64,000 nucleotides of DNA from Proteus alimentorum (GTDB lineage Bacteria > Pseudomonadota > Gammaproteobacteria > Enterobacterales > Enterobacteriaceae). The notes beneath the pieces are model-generated. The model saw only the letters and a program-made list of their open reading frames with translations, was not told the DNA's origin and did not search any database. How positions within the stretch are numbered: the stretch's first letter is position 1; each line of letters begins with the position of its first letter. The DNA is taken from NCBI RefSeq assembly GCF_002607735.1, contig NZ_NBVR01000010.1:56204-120203 (forward strand), written 5' to 3'. Shown piece by piece: positions 9,024 through 19,152 of the stretch. The translations under genes were made by a program, and so were the position numbers.

Positions 9024-9100
9024 GGAAACCTCTTTAAATATCGGTTGCTCGTTATGTAAAACAGTACTGCCAGCATGACACTGGCAGTACATCAAAGAAC

Positions 9101-10303
9101 TTAAGCGGTCAGGCGACTTGCGTCCTGAGCGATAACTAACTCTTCGTTAGTTGGGATAACAACAGCAAGGCGGCTGTTATCGGTAGTGATAGTGCCTGAT
9201 TTACCGAAACGTGCATCTAAGTTACGTTGATGGTCAACTTCAAAACCTAACAGAGCCAGTTTTTTCAGAGACAATTCACGTACCATTGCTGCGTTTTCAC
9301 CGATACCACCAGTAAAGATAATAGCATCTAAACGACCTTCCATCAGTGCACAGTAAGAACCGATGTATTTCGCTAAACGATGGCAGTAAACGTCCATTGC
9401 TCGTTTAGCATCTGCTTTAGTGTCGTAGTTATCTTCAACATAACGGCAGTCACTAGTGACTTCTGTTAAACCTAACAGACCAGATTCTTTAGTCAGCAGT
9501 TTGTTGATGTCTTCAACGCTCATACCTAAAGTGTCGTGTAAATGGAACACGATAGCAGGATCGATATCACCACTACGAGTACCCATTACTAAACCTTCTA
9601 ATGGAGTCAGACCCATAGAGGTATCAACACATTTACCGTTAACAACAGCAGAAACAGAACCACCATTACCTAAGTGGCAAGTGATTACGTTCAGTTCATC
9701 AACCGGTTTGTTTAACATTTTAGCGGCTTCACGAGAAACGTAGAAATGGCTAGTTCCGTGAGCACCGTAACGACGGATGCTGTGATCTTTATATAAGCTG
9801 TATGGCAGAGCATACAAATAAGCTTCTTCTGGCATTGTTTGATGGAAAGCAGTGTCAAAAACAGCAACCATTTTTTCAATTAAATGAGGGAATGCTTTAC
9901 GTGCTTCTTCAATACCAATAAGGTGAGCTGGGTTATGCAATGGTGCAAATGGGATAGCTGCTTCAATACCTTTGATAACTTCGTCAGTGATCACGACAGA
10001 TTTAGTGAATTTCTCGCCACCATGAACAATACGGTGACCAATAGACGCGATTTGTGCAGAAAGTTCTGGTTTTTGAGCCAAAATAGTATTTACGATGAAG
10101 TTTAATGCTTCGCTATGAGCCGCACCTGCGCCTAACGCAGCTTCGTGTTTCTGGCCATCCATTTTCCACTTCAGGCGGGCTTCAGGAAGGTTGAAGCATT
10201 CAGCCAAACCTGACAGGAATTCTTCACCATTTTCTGGGTTGATAATTGCAAATTTAAGAGAAGAACTACCGCAGTTCAGTACCAGCACCAGCTTACTTGA
10301 CAT
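9101..10303 (-). CDS. ackA: Acetate kinase AckA
   Basis: This 400-residue acetate kinase converts acetyl phosphate and ADP to acetate and ATP. The ASKHA-fold signatures are present: [13 protein letters not shown] at the N-terminus, GHRIVHGG, the catalytic-Asp region [11 protein letters not shown], the nucleotide-binding HLGNGGS, and IFTGGIGEN near the C-terminus. AGGTAA precedes the ATG. It is the first gene of ackA-pta, divergent from yfbV, as in E. coli. Confidence 0.97.
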   Translation of the reverse strand: MSSKLVLVLNCGSSSLKFAIINPENGEEFLSGLAECFNLPEARLKWKMDGQKHEAALGAGAAHSEALNFIVNTILAQKPELSAQIASIGHRIVHGGEKFTKSVVITDEVIKGIEAAIPFAPLHNPAHLIGIEEARKAFPHLIEKMVAVFDTAFHQTMPEEAYLYALPYSLYKDHSIRRYGAHGTSHFYVSREAAKMLNKPVDELNVITCHLGNGGSVSAVVNGKCVDTSMGLTPLEGLVMGTRSGDIDPAIVFHLHDTLGMSVEDINKLLTKESGLLGLTEVTSDCRYVEDNYDTKADAKRAMDVYCHRLAKYIGSYCALMEGRLDAIIFTGGIGENAAMVRELSLKKLALLGFEVDHQRNLDARFGKSGTITTDNSRLAVVIPTNEELVIAQDASRLTA

Positions 10304-10695
10304 GGAATTACCTATTTATCTTGTTGTCGTAGTGTCTTTTATATTATAAAGACGGTGGTTAATAAAACGTCAATCATAAAAGCCTATCGCATTCCTATGA
10401 TGACATTAATGACGCGCATCATGCTTGAAGTAAAAAACTTGATGCTAATTATAGTTGCCAATCATTAATTGGACGATTTTTATTCACCCATTAGCTTTTC
10501 GCGTTAAAATCGGCGAAAAGGGTTGAAAATCACGCCGGCAAACAAAATATAGCGCTTTATTGCCACAAAGCTTTAGAATGGGCACAGGATACAGAGTAAA
10601 GGCAACAAAGACAAAATATACTTAATTCTACTAAAAGATTTTTATTCTTTATAGATATTTTTTAAAAGTTACAGAAGAAATTGATTGAGGTCATT
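10304..10695. other. Intergenic region between ackA and yfbV
   Basis: These 392 bases must hold the divergent promoters of ackA-pta and yfbV. The part next to yfbV is very AT-rich. No repeat, RNA gene or confident factor-binding site was recognised. Confidence 0.5.
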
Positions 10696-11151
10696 ATGAG
10701 CGAACCGACAGTGACTCCTCCCGGCTTTTTTAAGAAGCTTCGTTTGGGTAATGAGTATCTAAAAACCTGGCCGGTTGAAAAGCAGTTAGCGCCTGTTTTC
10801 CCTGAAAATCGTATCGTTAAAGCCACACGATTTGGCATTCGTTATATGCCTCCTATCGCTATTTTTACGATGACATGGCAAATTGCATTAGGCGGTAATT
10901 TAGGCCCTGCGATTACAACCGCACTGTTTGCTTGTAGCTTGCCAATGCAAGGATTGTGGTGGTTAGGTAAACGTGCAGCAACACCACTTCCTGAAACCTT
11001 ATTACGCTGGTTTTATGAAATTCGCGCTAAATTTGAAGAGGCGGGTATAGCATTAGCACCCGTGGAACAAACGCCAACTTACCTTTCTCTAGCACATTTA
11101 TTAAAACGCGCCTTTAAGCAACTTGATCGCTCTTTTCTGGATGATGTGTAG
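10696..11151 (+). CDS. yfbV: Inner-membrane protein YfbV (UPF0208)
   Basis: This 151-residue protein matches E. coli YfbV across its length, with KTWP, ENRI and [13 protein letters not shown] followed by two hydrophobic segments (about residues 45-90) and an ALAPVE motif. In E. coli YfbV is linked to Ter macrodomain organisation; that role here is by homology. GAGG lies 5 bases before the ATG at 10696; an in-frame TTG 15 bases upstream is not needed. It sits next to ackA as in E. coli. Confidence 0.92.
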   Translation: MSEPTVTPPGFFKKLRLGNEYLKTWPVEKQLAPVFPENRIVKATRFGIRYMPPIAIFTMTWQIALGGNLGPAITTALFACSLPMQGLWWLGKRAATPLPETLLRWFYEIRAKFEEAGIALAPVEQTPTYLSLAHLLKRAFKQLDRSFLDDV

Positions 11152-11167
11152 AACATTTGTTCTACAC
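11146..11167 (+). terminator. Hairpin at the yfbV stop codon
   Basis: A perfect 9-bp stem (gtgtagaac with gttctacac, loop attt) spans the stop codon. It lacks a proper T-run, so it may attenuate or protect the transcript rather than end it. Confidence 0.4.
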
Positions 11168-11290
11168 ACTGTGTTTGTCATTATTGTTTCTTGAATTACC
11201 CCGTTGAGATCAAAAAACGCGTCGTTAGCACTACTCAATACTTTTGATTAATGACATGATCCTCCCCATAATTTCTTTGGAGAATTAATG

Positions 11291-11785
11291 ATGGAAATGA
11301 CACACGCACAACGCTTGATCCTCTCTAATCAATACAAAATGATGACCATGATGGATCCTGATAACGCTGAACGTTATCGTCGCTATCAGACAATTATTGA
11401 ACGAGGTTATGGATTACAATTACGTGAACTTGACCGTGATTTTGATGAAATGTCAGAAGAGACTTGCCGTACCATTATTAACGTCATGGAAATGTACCAT
11501 GCACTGCAAGTTTCCCGAGATAACTTAAAAGAACAAGAGATGCCAGATGCTCGCCGTGTTGCATTTATAGGATTTGATGCAGCGACAGAAGCTCGCTATC
11601 TTAGTTATGTTCGCTTTATGGTCAACACAGAAGGGCGTTATACACATTTTGATAGTGGCAGCCATGGTTTTAATTCTCAAACACCAATGTGGGAAAAATA
11701 CCAAAGAATGCTTAACGTTTGGTTAGCATGCCCTCGCCAATATCACCTTAGCGCCGTTGAAATTCAGCAAATACTTAATGCGTAA
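11291..11785 (+). CDS. yfbU: YfbU family protein (UPF0304)
   Basis: This 164-residue soluble protein is nearly identical in pattern to E. coli YfbU ([54 protein letters not shown]). Overexpression of E. coli YfbU has been linked to cell death, but no biochemical activity is established. Two ATG codons occur in tandem at 11288 and 11291; the second matches the family start and has GGAG at 8 bases. Confidence 0.92.
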   Translation: MEMTHAQRLILSNQYKMMTMMDPDNAERYRRYQTIIERGYGLQLRELDRDFDEMSEETCRTIINVMEMYHALQVSRDNLKEQEMPDARRVAFIGFDAATEARYLSYVRFMVNTEGRYTHFDSGSHGFNSQTPMWEKYQRMLNVWLACPRQYHLSAVEIQQILNA

Positions 11786-11838
11786 TTGCAGTACATAATA
11801 ATTGACGCATCACTGTAAGGTAAAGGTAGGCATAAAAT

Positions 11839-12513
11839 ATGGTAATTACATGTAAAGGTTTTCTGTTTGATCTCGATGGAACATTAGTGGATTCATTACC
11901 CGTTGTTGAACACTGTTGGGCATTATTTGGTGAGCGCGTTGGTGTTTCGACACAAGAGATTAATGACTACATCCACGGAAAGCCTGCTATTGAGTCAATT
12001 CGCCATTTTATGCCTAATGCAACTGAACAAGAGATAACGGAAACTTTTCGTTGGCTAGAAAAATTAGAGTCAACACAAACCGAAGGCTTAGCACCGCTTC
12101 CGGGTGCTATTGCGTTGATTAATCGCCTTAATGACTTAGATATTCCGTGGGCGATTGTCACATCAGGTACTGTTCCTATTGCCTCAACGCGCCAATCTGT
12201 CACGGGTATTCCTGAACCTAAGCATTGGGTTACAGCGGAATGCATTAGTAAAGGTAAACCTAATCCTGAGCCTTATCTTTTAGGGGCCAAAAAATTGGGT
12301 TTATTACCACAAGATTGTGTGGTTTTTGAAGATGCAGCCGCGGGTATTTACTCTGGTTTAGATGCGGGATGCCAAGTTGTTGCCGTTCATGCCCCTCTTT
12401 CTCTCCCTCGCCGTAATGAGATTCATTTAATTATTGATTCATTAAATGATATTAAAATCGAGAAGCAAGCTGAAAAAGTGATAATAACGCACAAAAGGTC
12501 GTCTTTTCTTTGA
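11839..12513 (+). CDS. yfbT: HAD sugar phosphatase YfbT/HxpA
   Basis: This 224-residue haloacid-dehalogenase-like phosphatase shows the nucleophile motif FDLDGT (Asp11 and Asp13), motif II IVTSGTV, the Lys of motif III in SKGKPNPEPYL, and motif IV VVFEDAAAGI. It corresponds to E. coli YfbT (HxpA), which dephosphorylates sugar phosphates in vitro. The last 20 residues are basic and diverge from E. coli. It lies between yfbU and yfbS, as in E. coli. Confidence 0.92.
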   Translation: MVITCKGFLFDLDGTLVDSLPVVEHCWALFGERVGVSTQEINDYIHGKPAIESIRHFMPNATEQEITETFRWLEKLESTQTEGLAPLPGAIALINRLNDLDIPWAIVTSGTVPIASTRQSVTGIPEPKHWVTAECISKGKPNPEPYLLGAKKLGLLPQDCVVFEDAAAGIYSGLDAGCQVVAVHAPLSLPRRNEIHLIIDSLNDIKIEKQAEKVIITHKRSSFL

Positions 12514-12610
12514 TCATATTAAAAGACTTATTGTTGTAAAAATGGTCTACTTATCAATGTAGTGAATTGATGTCTTAAACTGTTTTCACTTATTGCTGAT
12601 CGAGGCCATT

Positions 12611-14440
12611 TTGAATAGCGAATTATTATGGGTTTTAAGCCTGCTATTGATAGCTATTGTCCTTTTTACGACCAACAAAATCCGCATGGATGTGGTCGCT
12701 TTACTTGTCATCATCGCATTCGTTCTTAGCGGTACACTCTCATTAAATGAAGCCACGGTAGGATTTAGCGATCCTAACGTATTACTGATTGCTGCTCTTT
12801 TTGTTATTGGTGAAGGGTTAGTGAGAACAGGCGTGGCTTATCAAATGGGGGACTGGCTAGTTCGTGTCGCGGGTAGCAGTGAAGTTAAAATGCTTGTGCT
12901 ATTAATGATATGTGTTGCAAGTCTAGGTGCTTTCATGAGTTCAACAGGTGTTGTTGCCATCTTTATTCCTGTTGTATTGAGTGTTGCTGCTCGAATGAAA
13001 ACATCGCCAGGTCGTTTAATGATGCCGTTAGGTTTTGCTGGATTGATTAGTGGATTAATGACCTTAGTGGCAACACCACCGAATATGGTTGTTAACAGTG
13101 AATTAGTCAGAGAAGGTTTACCGAGTTTCCAGTTTTTCTCCATTACACCTATTGGTATCGCTGTATTATTCGCAGGCATTCTCTATATGCTGGTGGTGCG
13201 TCGTTGGTTAGGAAATAACGATAATGGTAAGCAAAAAGAAGCTTATCGCCGTACTTTCCGTGATCTTATTCGTGATTATCAGTTAGCGGGGCGTGCTCGT
13301 CGTTTAGCTATTCGTAAAGGTTCTCCGCTAGTAGGTCATTCACTTGATGAATTACACTTACGTTCGCGTTATGGTGCAAACGTTGTCGGTATTGAACGCT
13401 GGAGGCGGTTTCGGCGTGTTATGGTTAGCGCAACTGGTGGCACTGAATTAAGAGAACGTGATGTTTTATTAGTTGATATGTCGGCCAGTGATGTCGATTT
13501 ACGTGAGTTTTGTCGTGAACAGATGTTAGAACCAATGGTATTACGAGGTGAATATTTTTCTGAACAATCTCGTGATGTGGGGCTTGCTGAAGTATCCATG
13601 AACCCTGATTCTGAATTATTAGGAAAATCACTCAGAGAAATTAAATTCCGTACGCGTTATGGCTTAAACGTGGTTGCTATTCGCCGTGAAGGGGGGGCAT
13701 TACCGGGTAAAATCGTTGATGAACCATTACGGCTTGGTGATGTGTTATTAGTGATTGGTGATTGGAAACTTATTCGCATTTTATCAACCAAACCCCGCAA
13801 CTTTATCGTTTTAAATTTAGCGGCTGAAATTGAAACAGTCGCACCTGCTTCATCTCAAGCGCCTCATGCACTTTTTTCGTTAGCGTTAATGGTGGCATTA
13901 ATGGTGACGAACGAAGTACCTAACTTTATTGCGGCACTTATTGCTTGTTTATTAATGGGGAAATTCCGTTGTATTGATATGGAAAGTGCTTATCGCTCCA
14001 TTCATTGGCCAAGTATTATTTTGATCGTGGGAATGATGCCTTTTGCTGCGGCATTACAGAAAACAGGCGGTATCGAGCTTATTGTTAATGGCTTAATGGA
14101 TGTGGCGGGTAGTGCAGGCCCTCAAGTGATGTTGGTGTGTTTATTTATACTTTGTGCATCAATTGGGTTGTTTATCTCAAATACGGCAACTGCGGTATTA
14201 ATGGCACCCATTGCTATTGCTGCAGCGAATCAAATGAATGTTTCACCATTACCATTTGCAATGGTTATTGGTGTTGCAGCATCCGCAGCCTTTATGACAC
14301 CGGTTTCCTCACCCGTTAATACGCTTATTCTTGAACCGGGTGGATATAAGTTTGCTGACTTTATTAAGATTGGGGTGCCATTTACGATAATTGTAATGCT
14401 GATTAGTGTCTTCCTGATCCCGCTATTATTCCCATTCTAA
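12611..14440 (+). CDS. yfbS: SLC13-type transporter YfbS with two TrkA-C domains
   Basis: This is an inner-membrane transporter of the DASS/SLC13 group, about 609 residues. An N-terminal membrane half (about 1-200) and a C-terminal membrane half (about 415-605) flank two cytoplasmic TrkA-C (RCK-C) regulatory domains around residues 215-295 and 305-385. The substrate is unknown; the family carries anions such as sulfate or dicarboxylates. Homology with E. coli YfbS begins at NSELLWVL, so the TTG at 12611 with GAGG 5 bases upstream is the likely start. A terminator follows. Confidence 0.9.
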   Translation: MNSELLWVLSLLLIAIVLFTTNKIRMDVVALLVIIAFVLSGTLSLNEATVGFSDPNVLLIAALFVIGEGLVRTGVAYQMGDWLVRVAGSSEVKMLVLLMICVASLGAFMSSTGVVAIFIPVVLSVAARMKTSPGRLMMPLGFAGLISGLMTLVATPPNMVVNSELVREGLPSFQFFSITPIGIAVLFAGILYMLVVRRWLGNNDNGKQKEAYRRTFRDLIRDYQLAGRARRLAIRKGSPLVGHSLDELHLRSRYGANVVGIERWRRFRRVMVSATGGTELRERDVLLVDMSASDVDLREFCREQMLEPMVLRGEYFSEQSRDVGLAEVSMNPDSELLGKSLREIKFRTRYGLNVVAIRREGGALPGKIVDEPLRLGDVLLVIGDWKLIRILSTKPRNFIVLNLAAEIETVAPASSQAPHALFSLALMVALMVTNEVPNFIAALIACLLMGKFRCIDMESAYRSIHWPSIILIVGMMPFAAALQKTGGIELIVNGLMDVAGSAGPQVMLVCLFILCASIGLFISNTATAVLMAPIAIAAANQMNVSPLPFAMVIGVAASAAFMTPVSSPVNTLILEPGGYKFADFIKIGVPFTIIVMLISVFLIPLLFPF

Positions 14441-14463
14441 ATACCAATATTTTTGTTTTCCTG

Positions 14464-14498
14464 AAACGCTGTTTGTTAATTAATAAACAGCGTTTTTT
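14464..14498 (+). terminator. Rho-independent terminator of yfbS
   Basis: An 11-bp stem (aaacgctgttt with aaacagcgttt) with a 10-base loop is followed by six T residues. Confidence 0.85.
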
Positions 14499-14619
14499 AT
14501 TTATTAGGCGGTGTTTTTTGCATTTTATATAATTTGTATCTATACGTGTGTGTTTTCTGAAATATCAAAACTTATAAAGGAGTAATTTAAAGAAATAGAA
14601 AAATTAGGGAGTGTTTAAA

Positions 14620-15354
14620 ATGTCAATTGTAAATGTGAATAATTCAAATCCAATGAGTTCACTAAGAGATACTCATTCAGAAAGCAAAAAAAACAGTATG
14701 TTAACGACGGAAGTTAAAGAGGTGAAAAATATATCATCTCCATTATTAACCCGTAATAATGTTGCATATGAAACTATTACTATAGGTACTCAAAATAAGA
14801 CAGAAGTCGCATCCTTTTCAACCTTTTCTAAGAAAGAGCCCGTTAAATTTAGTAAAAGTATTTTAGAAATAAAAAATGCTGATATAGATAATGATAAAGG
14901 TGATGTGTATAGAAATTACCATTTTAATAAAGAAAATAATATTGTAATACAGAATAAAATTAATGATGAATCAAAATCGAATGAGTATACAGAAAAGAGA
15001 AATAAAAAATCAGAAGAAAAACTGAATAGCTATAGGGAATTATATGGTAACGATATTAATAAAACAGAAGATAAAAAAATTGAGAATAGATATAACTTGA
15101 ATAGTAGTGATTTTTCTATTATTAAAAATAAAATTGAAAATAAAGAGCTATCAAAAAAAGAAAAAGTATTAATCATAAAAAAATATTTACAAGCCAATGA
15201 TAATATTATGAAAAAAATGGGGTTTGTAGAAAAAATAAAAAATATATTTGGTAAGTCAGAAAAAATAAATTGGATTAAGAGAGAGCAAGCTACGGATGCA
15301 TTAAATATATTAAATAAGTTTATAGAGGATAGTGTAAATATAAATAAAAAATAG
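14620..15354 (+). CDS. AT-rich gene of unknown function
   Basis: This encodes 244 residues that I do not recognise. The protein is rich in Lys, Asn, Ser, Glu and Ile, has no cysteine, no signal peptide and no membrane segment. The first 60 residues are polar and look disordered (MSIVNVNNSNPMSSLRDTHS), while the last 90 (ELSKKEKVLIIKKYLQ onward) look helical and basic. AGGGA lies 9 bases before the ATG at 14620. The coding region is far more AT-rich than yfbS and yfbR on either side, has its own terminator, and interrupts the yfbS-yfbR neighbourhood of E. coli, all pointing to acquisition. A secreted effector is possible (the N-terminus resembles type III signals in composition), but this is only a guess. 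Confidence 0.75.
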   Translation: MSIVNVNNSNPMSSLRDTHSESKKNSMLTTEVKEVKNISSPLLTRNNVAYETITIGTQNKTEVASFSTFSKKEPVKFSKSILEIKNADIDNDKGDVYRNYHFNKENNIVIQNKINDESKSNEYTEKRNKKSEEKLNSYRELYGNDINKTEDKKIENRYNLNSSDFSIIKNKIENKELSKKEKVLIIKKYLQANDNIMKKMGFVEKIKNIFGKSEKINWIKREQATDALNILNKFIEDSVNINKK

Positions 15355-15393
15355 CTGAATTACTATTAAAGTGAAAAACTAAAGTTTGAATCA

Positions 15394-15424
15394 AGATGAG
15401 TGTGTATTCACACTCATCTTTTTA
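15394..15424 (+). terminator. Terminator of the AT-rich gene
   Basis: A perfect 11-bp stem (agatgagtgtg with cacactcatct, loop tatt) is followed by a T-run. It lies between convergent genes. Confidence 0.88.
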
Positions 15425-15441
15425 TAGAGTAATGGTTTCAT

Positions 15442-16023
15442 TTACTCACTAATTTCATCCAGCGATAAACTAAAGCCTGGTACAAACACTTTTATAAAAT
15501 AGTCCATTTCTGGGCTATGTCTTTCTGCTAGCGTTTTTTCTAACCGATTTTTAGCCAAATTAAATTCACTATTGCCTGCGGCTAACTCTTCAAGACATTT
15601 TAAATAGGCACATAAACTATCAGCCTGTTTAACAATAAATGTTTCTTCTTCGCTATGTAATTGTTCATCAATAAGAGGGCGAAAATCATCTTGTAATTCT
15701 TCAGGGAGCATTTCAATTAATTTTTGCTGTGCGTATTTTTCTATTTTTTTATATTCATGAGCAATTTGAGGGTTGTGATATTTAATGGGGGTCGGCATAT
15801 CACCTGTAATAACTTCACTTGCATCATGATACATCGCTTGTAATGCAATACGCTCTGCATTGACATTGCCATCAAATTTACGATTTTTAATTACCGCTAA
15901 GGCATGGGCAACAAAAGCGACTTGTAAACTGTGTTCAGATACATTTTCTTGGCGAATATTACGCATTAATGGCCAGCGAGTAATGAGTTTTAAACGAGAA
16001 AGGTGGGCAAAAAAATAACTCAT
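15442..16023 (-). CDS. yfbR: 5'-deoxynucleotidase YfbR
   Basis: This 193-residue HD-domain phosphatase removes phosphate from 2'-deoxyribonucleoside 5'-monophosphates. The metal-binding pattern is visible: His in VSEHSLQVA, the His-Asp pair in AMYHDASEV, and the later Asp in [10 protein letters not shown]. It matches E. coli YfbR along its length. The frame opens four codons earlier, but the ATG at 16023, with GGGAG just upstream and [13 protein letters not shown] matching the family start, is preferred. Confidence 0.95.
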   Translation of the reverse strand: MSYFFAHLSRLKLITRWPLMRNIRQENVSEHSLQVAFVAHALAVIKNRKFDGNVNAERIALQAMYHDASEVITGDMPTPIKYHNPQIAHEYKKIEKYAQQKLIEMLPEELQDDFRPLIDEQLHSEEETFIVKQADSLCAYLKCLEELAAGNSEFNLAKNRLEKTLAERHSPEMDYFIKVFVPGFSLSLDEISE

Positions 16024-16105
16024 AATATCTCCCAATTGCGTGATTGAAGATATTATTGTGAGTGGATAATAGGCAGATGTAAACGTTAATAAAAAAGAAA
16101 ATAAT

Positions 16106-16140
16106 AAAACGCAATATAACGTATTGATATATTGCGTTTT
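16106..16140. terminator. Terminator downstream of alaA
   Basis: A 12-bp stem (aaaacgcaatat with atattgcgtttt) lies between alaA and yfbR. T-rich sequence follows it on the reverse strand, so it should end the alaA transcript. Confidence 0.78.
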
Positions 16141-16159
16141 ATTTTACACATGGGCAATG

Positions 16160-17374
16160 TTATTGATGATAACCCACAATAAAGCGCCCAAATTTTTGAA
16201 TCGCCATATCTAAATCATCTTCACGAGGAAGAGTAACGATACGGAAATGGTCTGGGTATGGCCAGTTAAAGGCAGTCCCTTGTACCAGTAGCACTTTTTC
16301 TTGCAGTAATAAATCGAGGATCATTTTCTGATCGTCTTTAATACTGTAGCGATTTAAGTCAATTTTAGGGAACATATACAATGCCCCCATAGGTTTAACA
16401 CAAGAAACACCGGGGATTTGATTAATCAGTTCCCAAGCACGATTACGTTGCTCATATAAGCGACCACCGGGCAGAATAAACTCACTAATACTTTGATAAC
16501 CCCCTAATGCAGTTTGAATGGCATGTTGCATAGGAACGTTAGCGCATAAGCGCATAGACGCTAACATATTTAAGCCTTCAATATAGCTTTTAGCATGTTT
16601 TTTAGGGCCGTTTAATACCATCCAACCTTGACGGAAACCTGCAACACGGTAGGTTTTTGATAAACCATTAAATGTTACGGTTAATAAATCGGGTGCCATC
16701 GCCGCAATAGAATGATGCTGCGCATCGTCATACAGAATTTTATCGTAGATCTCGTCAGCGAAGATAATCAGATCATGTTGACGTGCTATTTCAACGATTT
16801 CCAGCAAAATATCTTTGCTATATACCGCACCTGTTGGGTTATTTGGATTGATAATAACAATACCGCGGGTATTTTTTGTAATTTTACTGCGGATATCATC
16901 TAAATCAGGGAACCAACCTTGTTGCTCGTCACACATATAGTGAACTGCATTTCCTCCTGAAAGAGAAACTGCTGCTGTCCATAATGGGTAATCTGGCGCA
17001 GGTACTAGCATTTCATCGCCATTATTCAATAAGGCTTGCATCGCTTGTACGATTAGCTCAGAAACGCCATTACCAATATAGATGTCTTCAACAGTGATAT
17101 CTCGCATATCACGAGCTTGATAATGCTGCATGATAGCTTTACGCGCAGAAAACAGACCTTTGGAGTCACTGTAACCCTGAGAGCTTGGTAGATTGCGGAT
17201 CACATCTACTAAAATTTCATCAGGTGCTTCAAAGCCAAAAGGTGCCGGGTTACCAATATTGAGTTTTAAAACTTTGTTACCTTCTTCTTCCAGACGTTTT
17301 GCTTCTTGCAAAACCGGACCTCTAATGTCGTAACAGACATGTTCGAGTTTGTTTGATTTTTTAATCTGATTCAT
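16160..17374 (-). CDS. alaA: Alanine aminotransferase AlaA
   Basis: This is a class I/II PLP aminotransferase of 404 residues that makes alanine from pyruvate and glutamate. The PLP lysine lies in FNGLSKTYRVAGFRQGW, with the cofactor contacts NPNNPTGAVY and FADEIYDK. The frame is open to 17437, but the extra residues are unlike the family; homology with E. coli AlaA (YfbQ) starts at MNQIKKSNKLEHVCYD, so the ATG at 17374 is chosen. It is divergent from lrhA across a long AT-rich region. Confidence 0.94.
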   Translation of the reverse strand: MNQIKKSNKLEHVCYDIRGPVLQEAKRLEEEGNKVLKLNIGNPAPFGFEAPDEILVDVIRNLPSSQGYSDSKGLFSARKAIMQHYQARDMRDITVEDIYIGNGVSELIVQAMQALLNNGDEMLVPAPDYPLWTAAVSLSGGNAVHYMCDEQQGWFPDLDDIRSKITKNTRGIVIINPNNPTGAVYSKDILLEIVEIARQHDLIIFADEIYDKILYDDAQHHSIAAMAPDLLTVTFNGLSKTYRVAGFRQGWMVLNGPKKHAKSYIEGLNMLASMRLCANVPMQHAIQTALGGYQSISEFILPGGRLYEQRNRAWELINQIPGVSCVKPMGALYMFPKIDLNRYSIKDDQKMILDLLLQEKVLLVQGTAFNWPYPDHFRIVTLPREDDLDMAIQKFGRFIVGYHQ

Positions 17375-18234
17375 AGCGCGTTTACCTAATAGGGTCTGAC
17401 TCGTATCTTTATTGTGATTATGGCGACTTAGCGACATTTATCGCCGATAGCTATTCATATAGAAAGATACAAATGAAAAGGCTGTCCCAGCAAATAACTG
17501 TTCTATCACTCTACTCTTACGTTACAAACTTTTGAAGATGCTAGGTAATTTTTGGTGTAAAAGGTCAATTTATTCTTAGAATGTTATTTTGATGACTGAT
17601 TGTATTGCTTATGATGGATTTATATTTCAGTTTCATTAAATAAACCGGGTTATTATTCTATTGAACAGGGGCTTTTTAGTGTGGTGATTAGAAACAAGTT
17701 GATGTGATAGATAGGTAGATGAAATGTTGCATAATCAATTATTGAATAATTTTATCGGATTTGTATTATCTGACTTAATATATTAAATTTTCAAATAATA
17801 TGGTTAAATCTACTTTATTCTATAGCAATCAATTAGTTTAAGTATAAATTAAATTTAAATCTTAAATTTAATTTATAGGGGAAGATACTTAAACTCGAAT
17901 GCATAGTTAAGATAATTTAAATTATTTTCAAAATGTTAAAATTTATGAATGATAAAGCAATATAGTATGATCTAAGTCTAACTTGTGATGATGGCATACA
18001 GTTCTTTCTTGTGAATGCTTAAAATGATAATAAAATTTAATTTGTTACAAAAAGATGCAATTCCTTTCTATCTAGGAGGTGTAAACGATAAGAAACAAAT
18101 GTAAAGTATTCGGTATGTCTTTGCTCTCCTTTTCAGAGTAGAGTACTGTCTGAATCGGAAGTCTTTTTTAGACTTTTGATATAAAACACCAGGTATATGT
18201 AATTTAAAAATCAAAAATAAGTGAAGAATAAACA
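17375..18234. other. Long AT-rich regulatory region upstream of lrhA
   Basis: About 860 bases separate alaA and lrhA. The region is very AT-rich and includes a perfect 16-bp inverted repeat at 17843-17877 and an isolated consensus Shine-Dalgarno sequence at 18074-18080 with no sensible reading frame behind it. A short hairpin (aagtct / agactt) lies near 18162-18178. No convincing gene was found. In E. coli lrhA also has a long upstream region, so extensive regulation or a long leader is likely. Confidence 0.6.
17843..17877. repeat. Perfect 16-bp A/T-only inverted repeat
   Basis: The arms tataaattaaatttaa and ttaaatttaatttata are exact reverse complements separated by the three bases atc. Such a palindrome could extrude as a cruciform or bind an AT-hook or H-NS-type protein or a dimeric regulator. 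Confidence 0.85.
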
Positions 18235-19152
18235 ATGATTAATGCAAATCGTCCGATAATGAATCTCGACCTCGATCTGCTTAGAACGTTTGTAGCTGTA
18301 GCAGATTTGAACACTTTTGCGGCAGCCGCTGCTGCTGTATGTCGAACCCAATCTGCTGTGAGTCAGCAGATGCAACGTTTAGAGCAATTGGTGGGTAGAG
18401 AGCTTTTCGCCCGTCATGGTCGTAATAAACTTTTAACCGAGCATGGTCTACAACTGTTAGGTTATGCGCGTCAAATTCTGCGTGCGAATGATGATGCAAC
18501 GGCATCATTAACGTATAGCGATGCAGAAGGGGAGCTACGTATTGGTGCTTCTGATGACTCTGTTGATACTTTATTACCGTTTTTATTAAACCGTATCGCA
18601 TCAGTGTATCCACGTTTAGCTGTTGATGTCCGTATTAAGCGTTCTCAATATATTGAGACAATGCTAGATAATCATGAAATTGATTTAGCATTAACAACGG
18701 CACGTATTGCTCATCATCCACGTACAGCGTTACGTACTGCACCAGTGCTATGGCATTGTGCACCAGATTTCCAATTACAAATGAATGAACCTATTCCTTT
18801 AGTTGTAATGGATGAAACGAACCCATTCCGTCAATTAGCGATAAACACGTTAGATGACGCTGGAATTCAATGGCGTATTGCTTATGAAGCTGCATCTTTA
18901 TCTGCTGTTCGTGCCGCAGTTAATGCCGAAGTGGGTATTACTGCACGTCCACTTGAAATGCAAAATGCCGATTTACGTATTTTAGGTGAAAGCGAAGGGT
19001 TACCTCGTTTACCTGAAACACAATATTGGTTGTATCGTAACGCTGATGAACAAAATGAAGCGGTGTTAACTGTATTCAATGCGATTGAAAACAAGAAAAC
19101 ACCTTATACCGTCACTGCACCTGAAGATATTAGCGCTATTGAACTTGAATAA
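18235..19152 (+). CDS. lrhA: LysR-family regulator LrhA/HexA
   Basis: This 305-residue LysR-type regulator has the N-terminal winged HTH (residues about 14-72, [20 protein letters not shown]) nearly identical to E. coli LrhA, followed by a LysR substrate-binding domain that is less conserved. LrhA/HexA represses flagellar genes through flhDC and affects fimbriae; in Proteus it is reported to influence swarming. The start [16 protein letters not shown] fits the E. coli protein. It is the gene immediately before nuo, as in E. coli, but has its own terminator. Confidence 0.94.
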   Translation: MINANRPIMNLDLDLLRTFVAVADLNTFAAAAAAVCRTQSAVSQQMQRLEQLVGRELFARHGRNKLLTEHGLQLLGYARQILRANDDATASLTYSDAEGELRIGASDDSVDTLLPFLLNRIASVYPRLAVDVRIKRSQYIETMLDNHEIDLALTTARIAHHPRTALRTAPVLWHCAPDFQLQMNEPIPLVVMDETNPFRQLAINTLDDAGIQWRIAYEAASLSAVRAAVNAEVGITARPLEMQNADLRILGESEGLPRLPETQYWLYRNADEQNEAVLTVFNAIENKKTPYTVTAPEDISAIELE

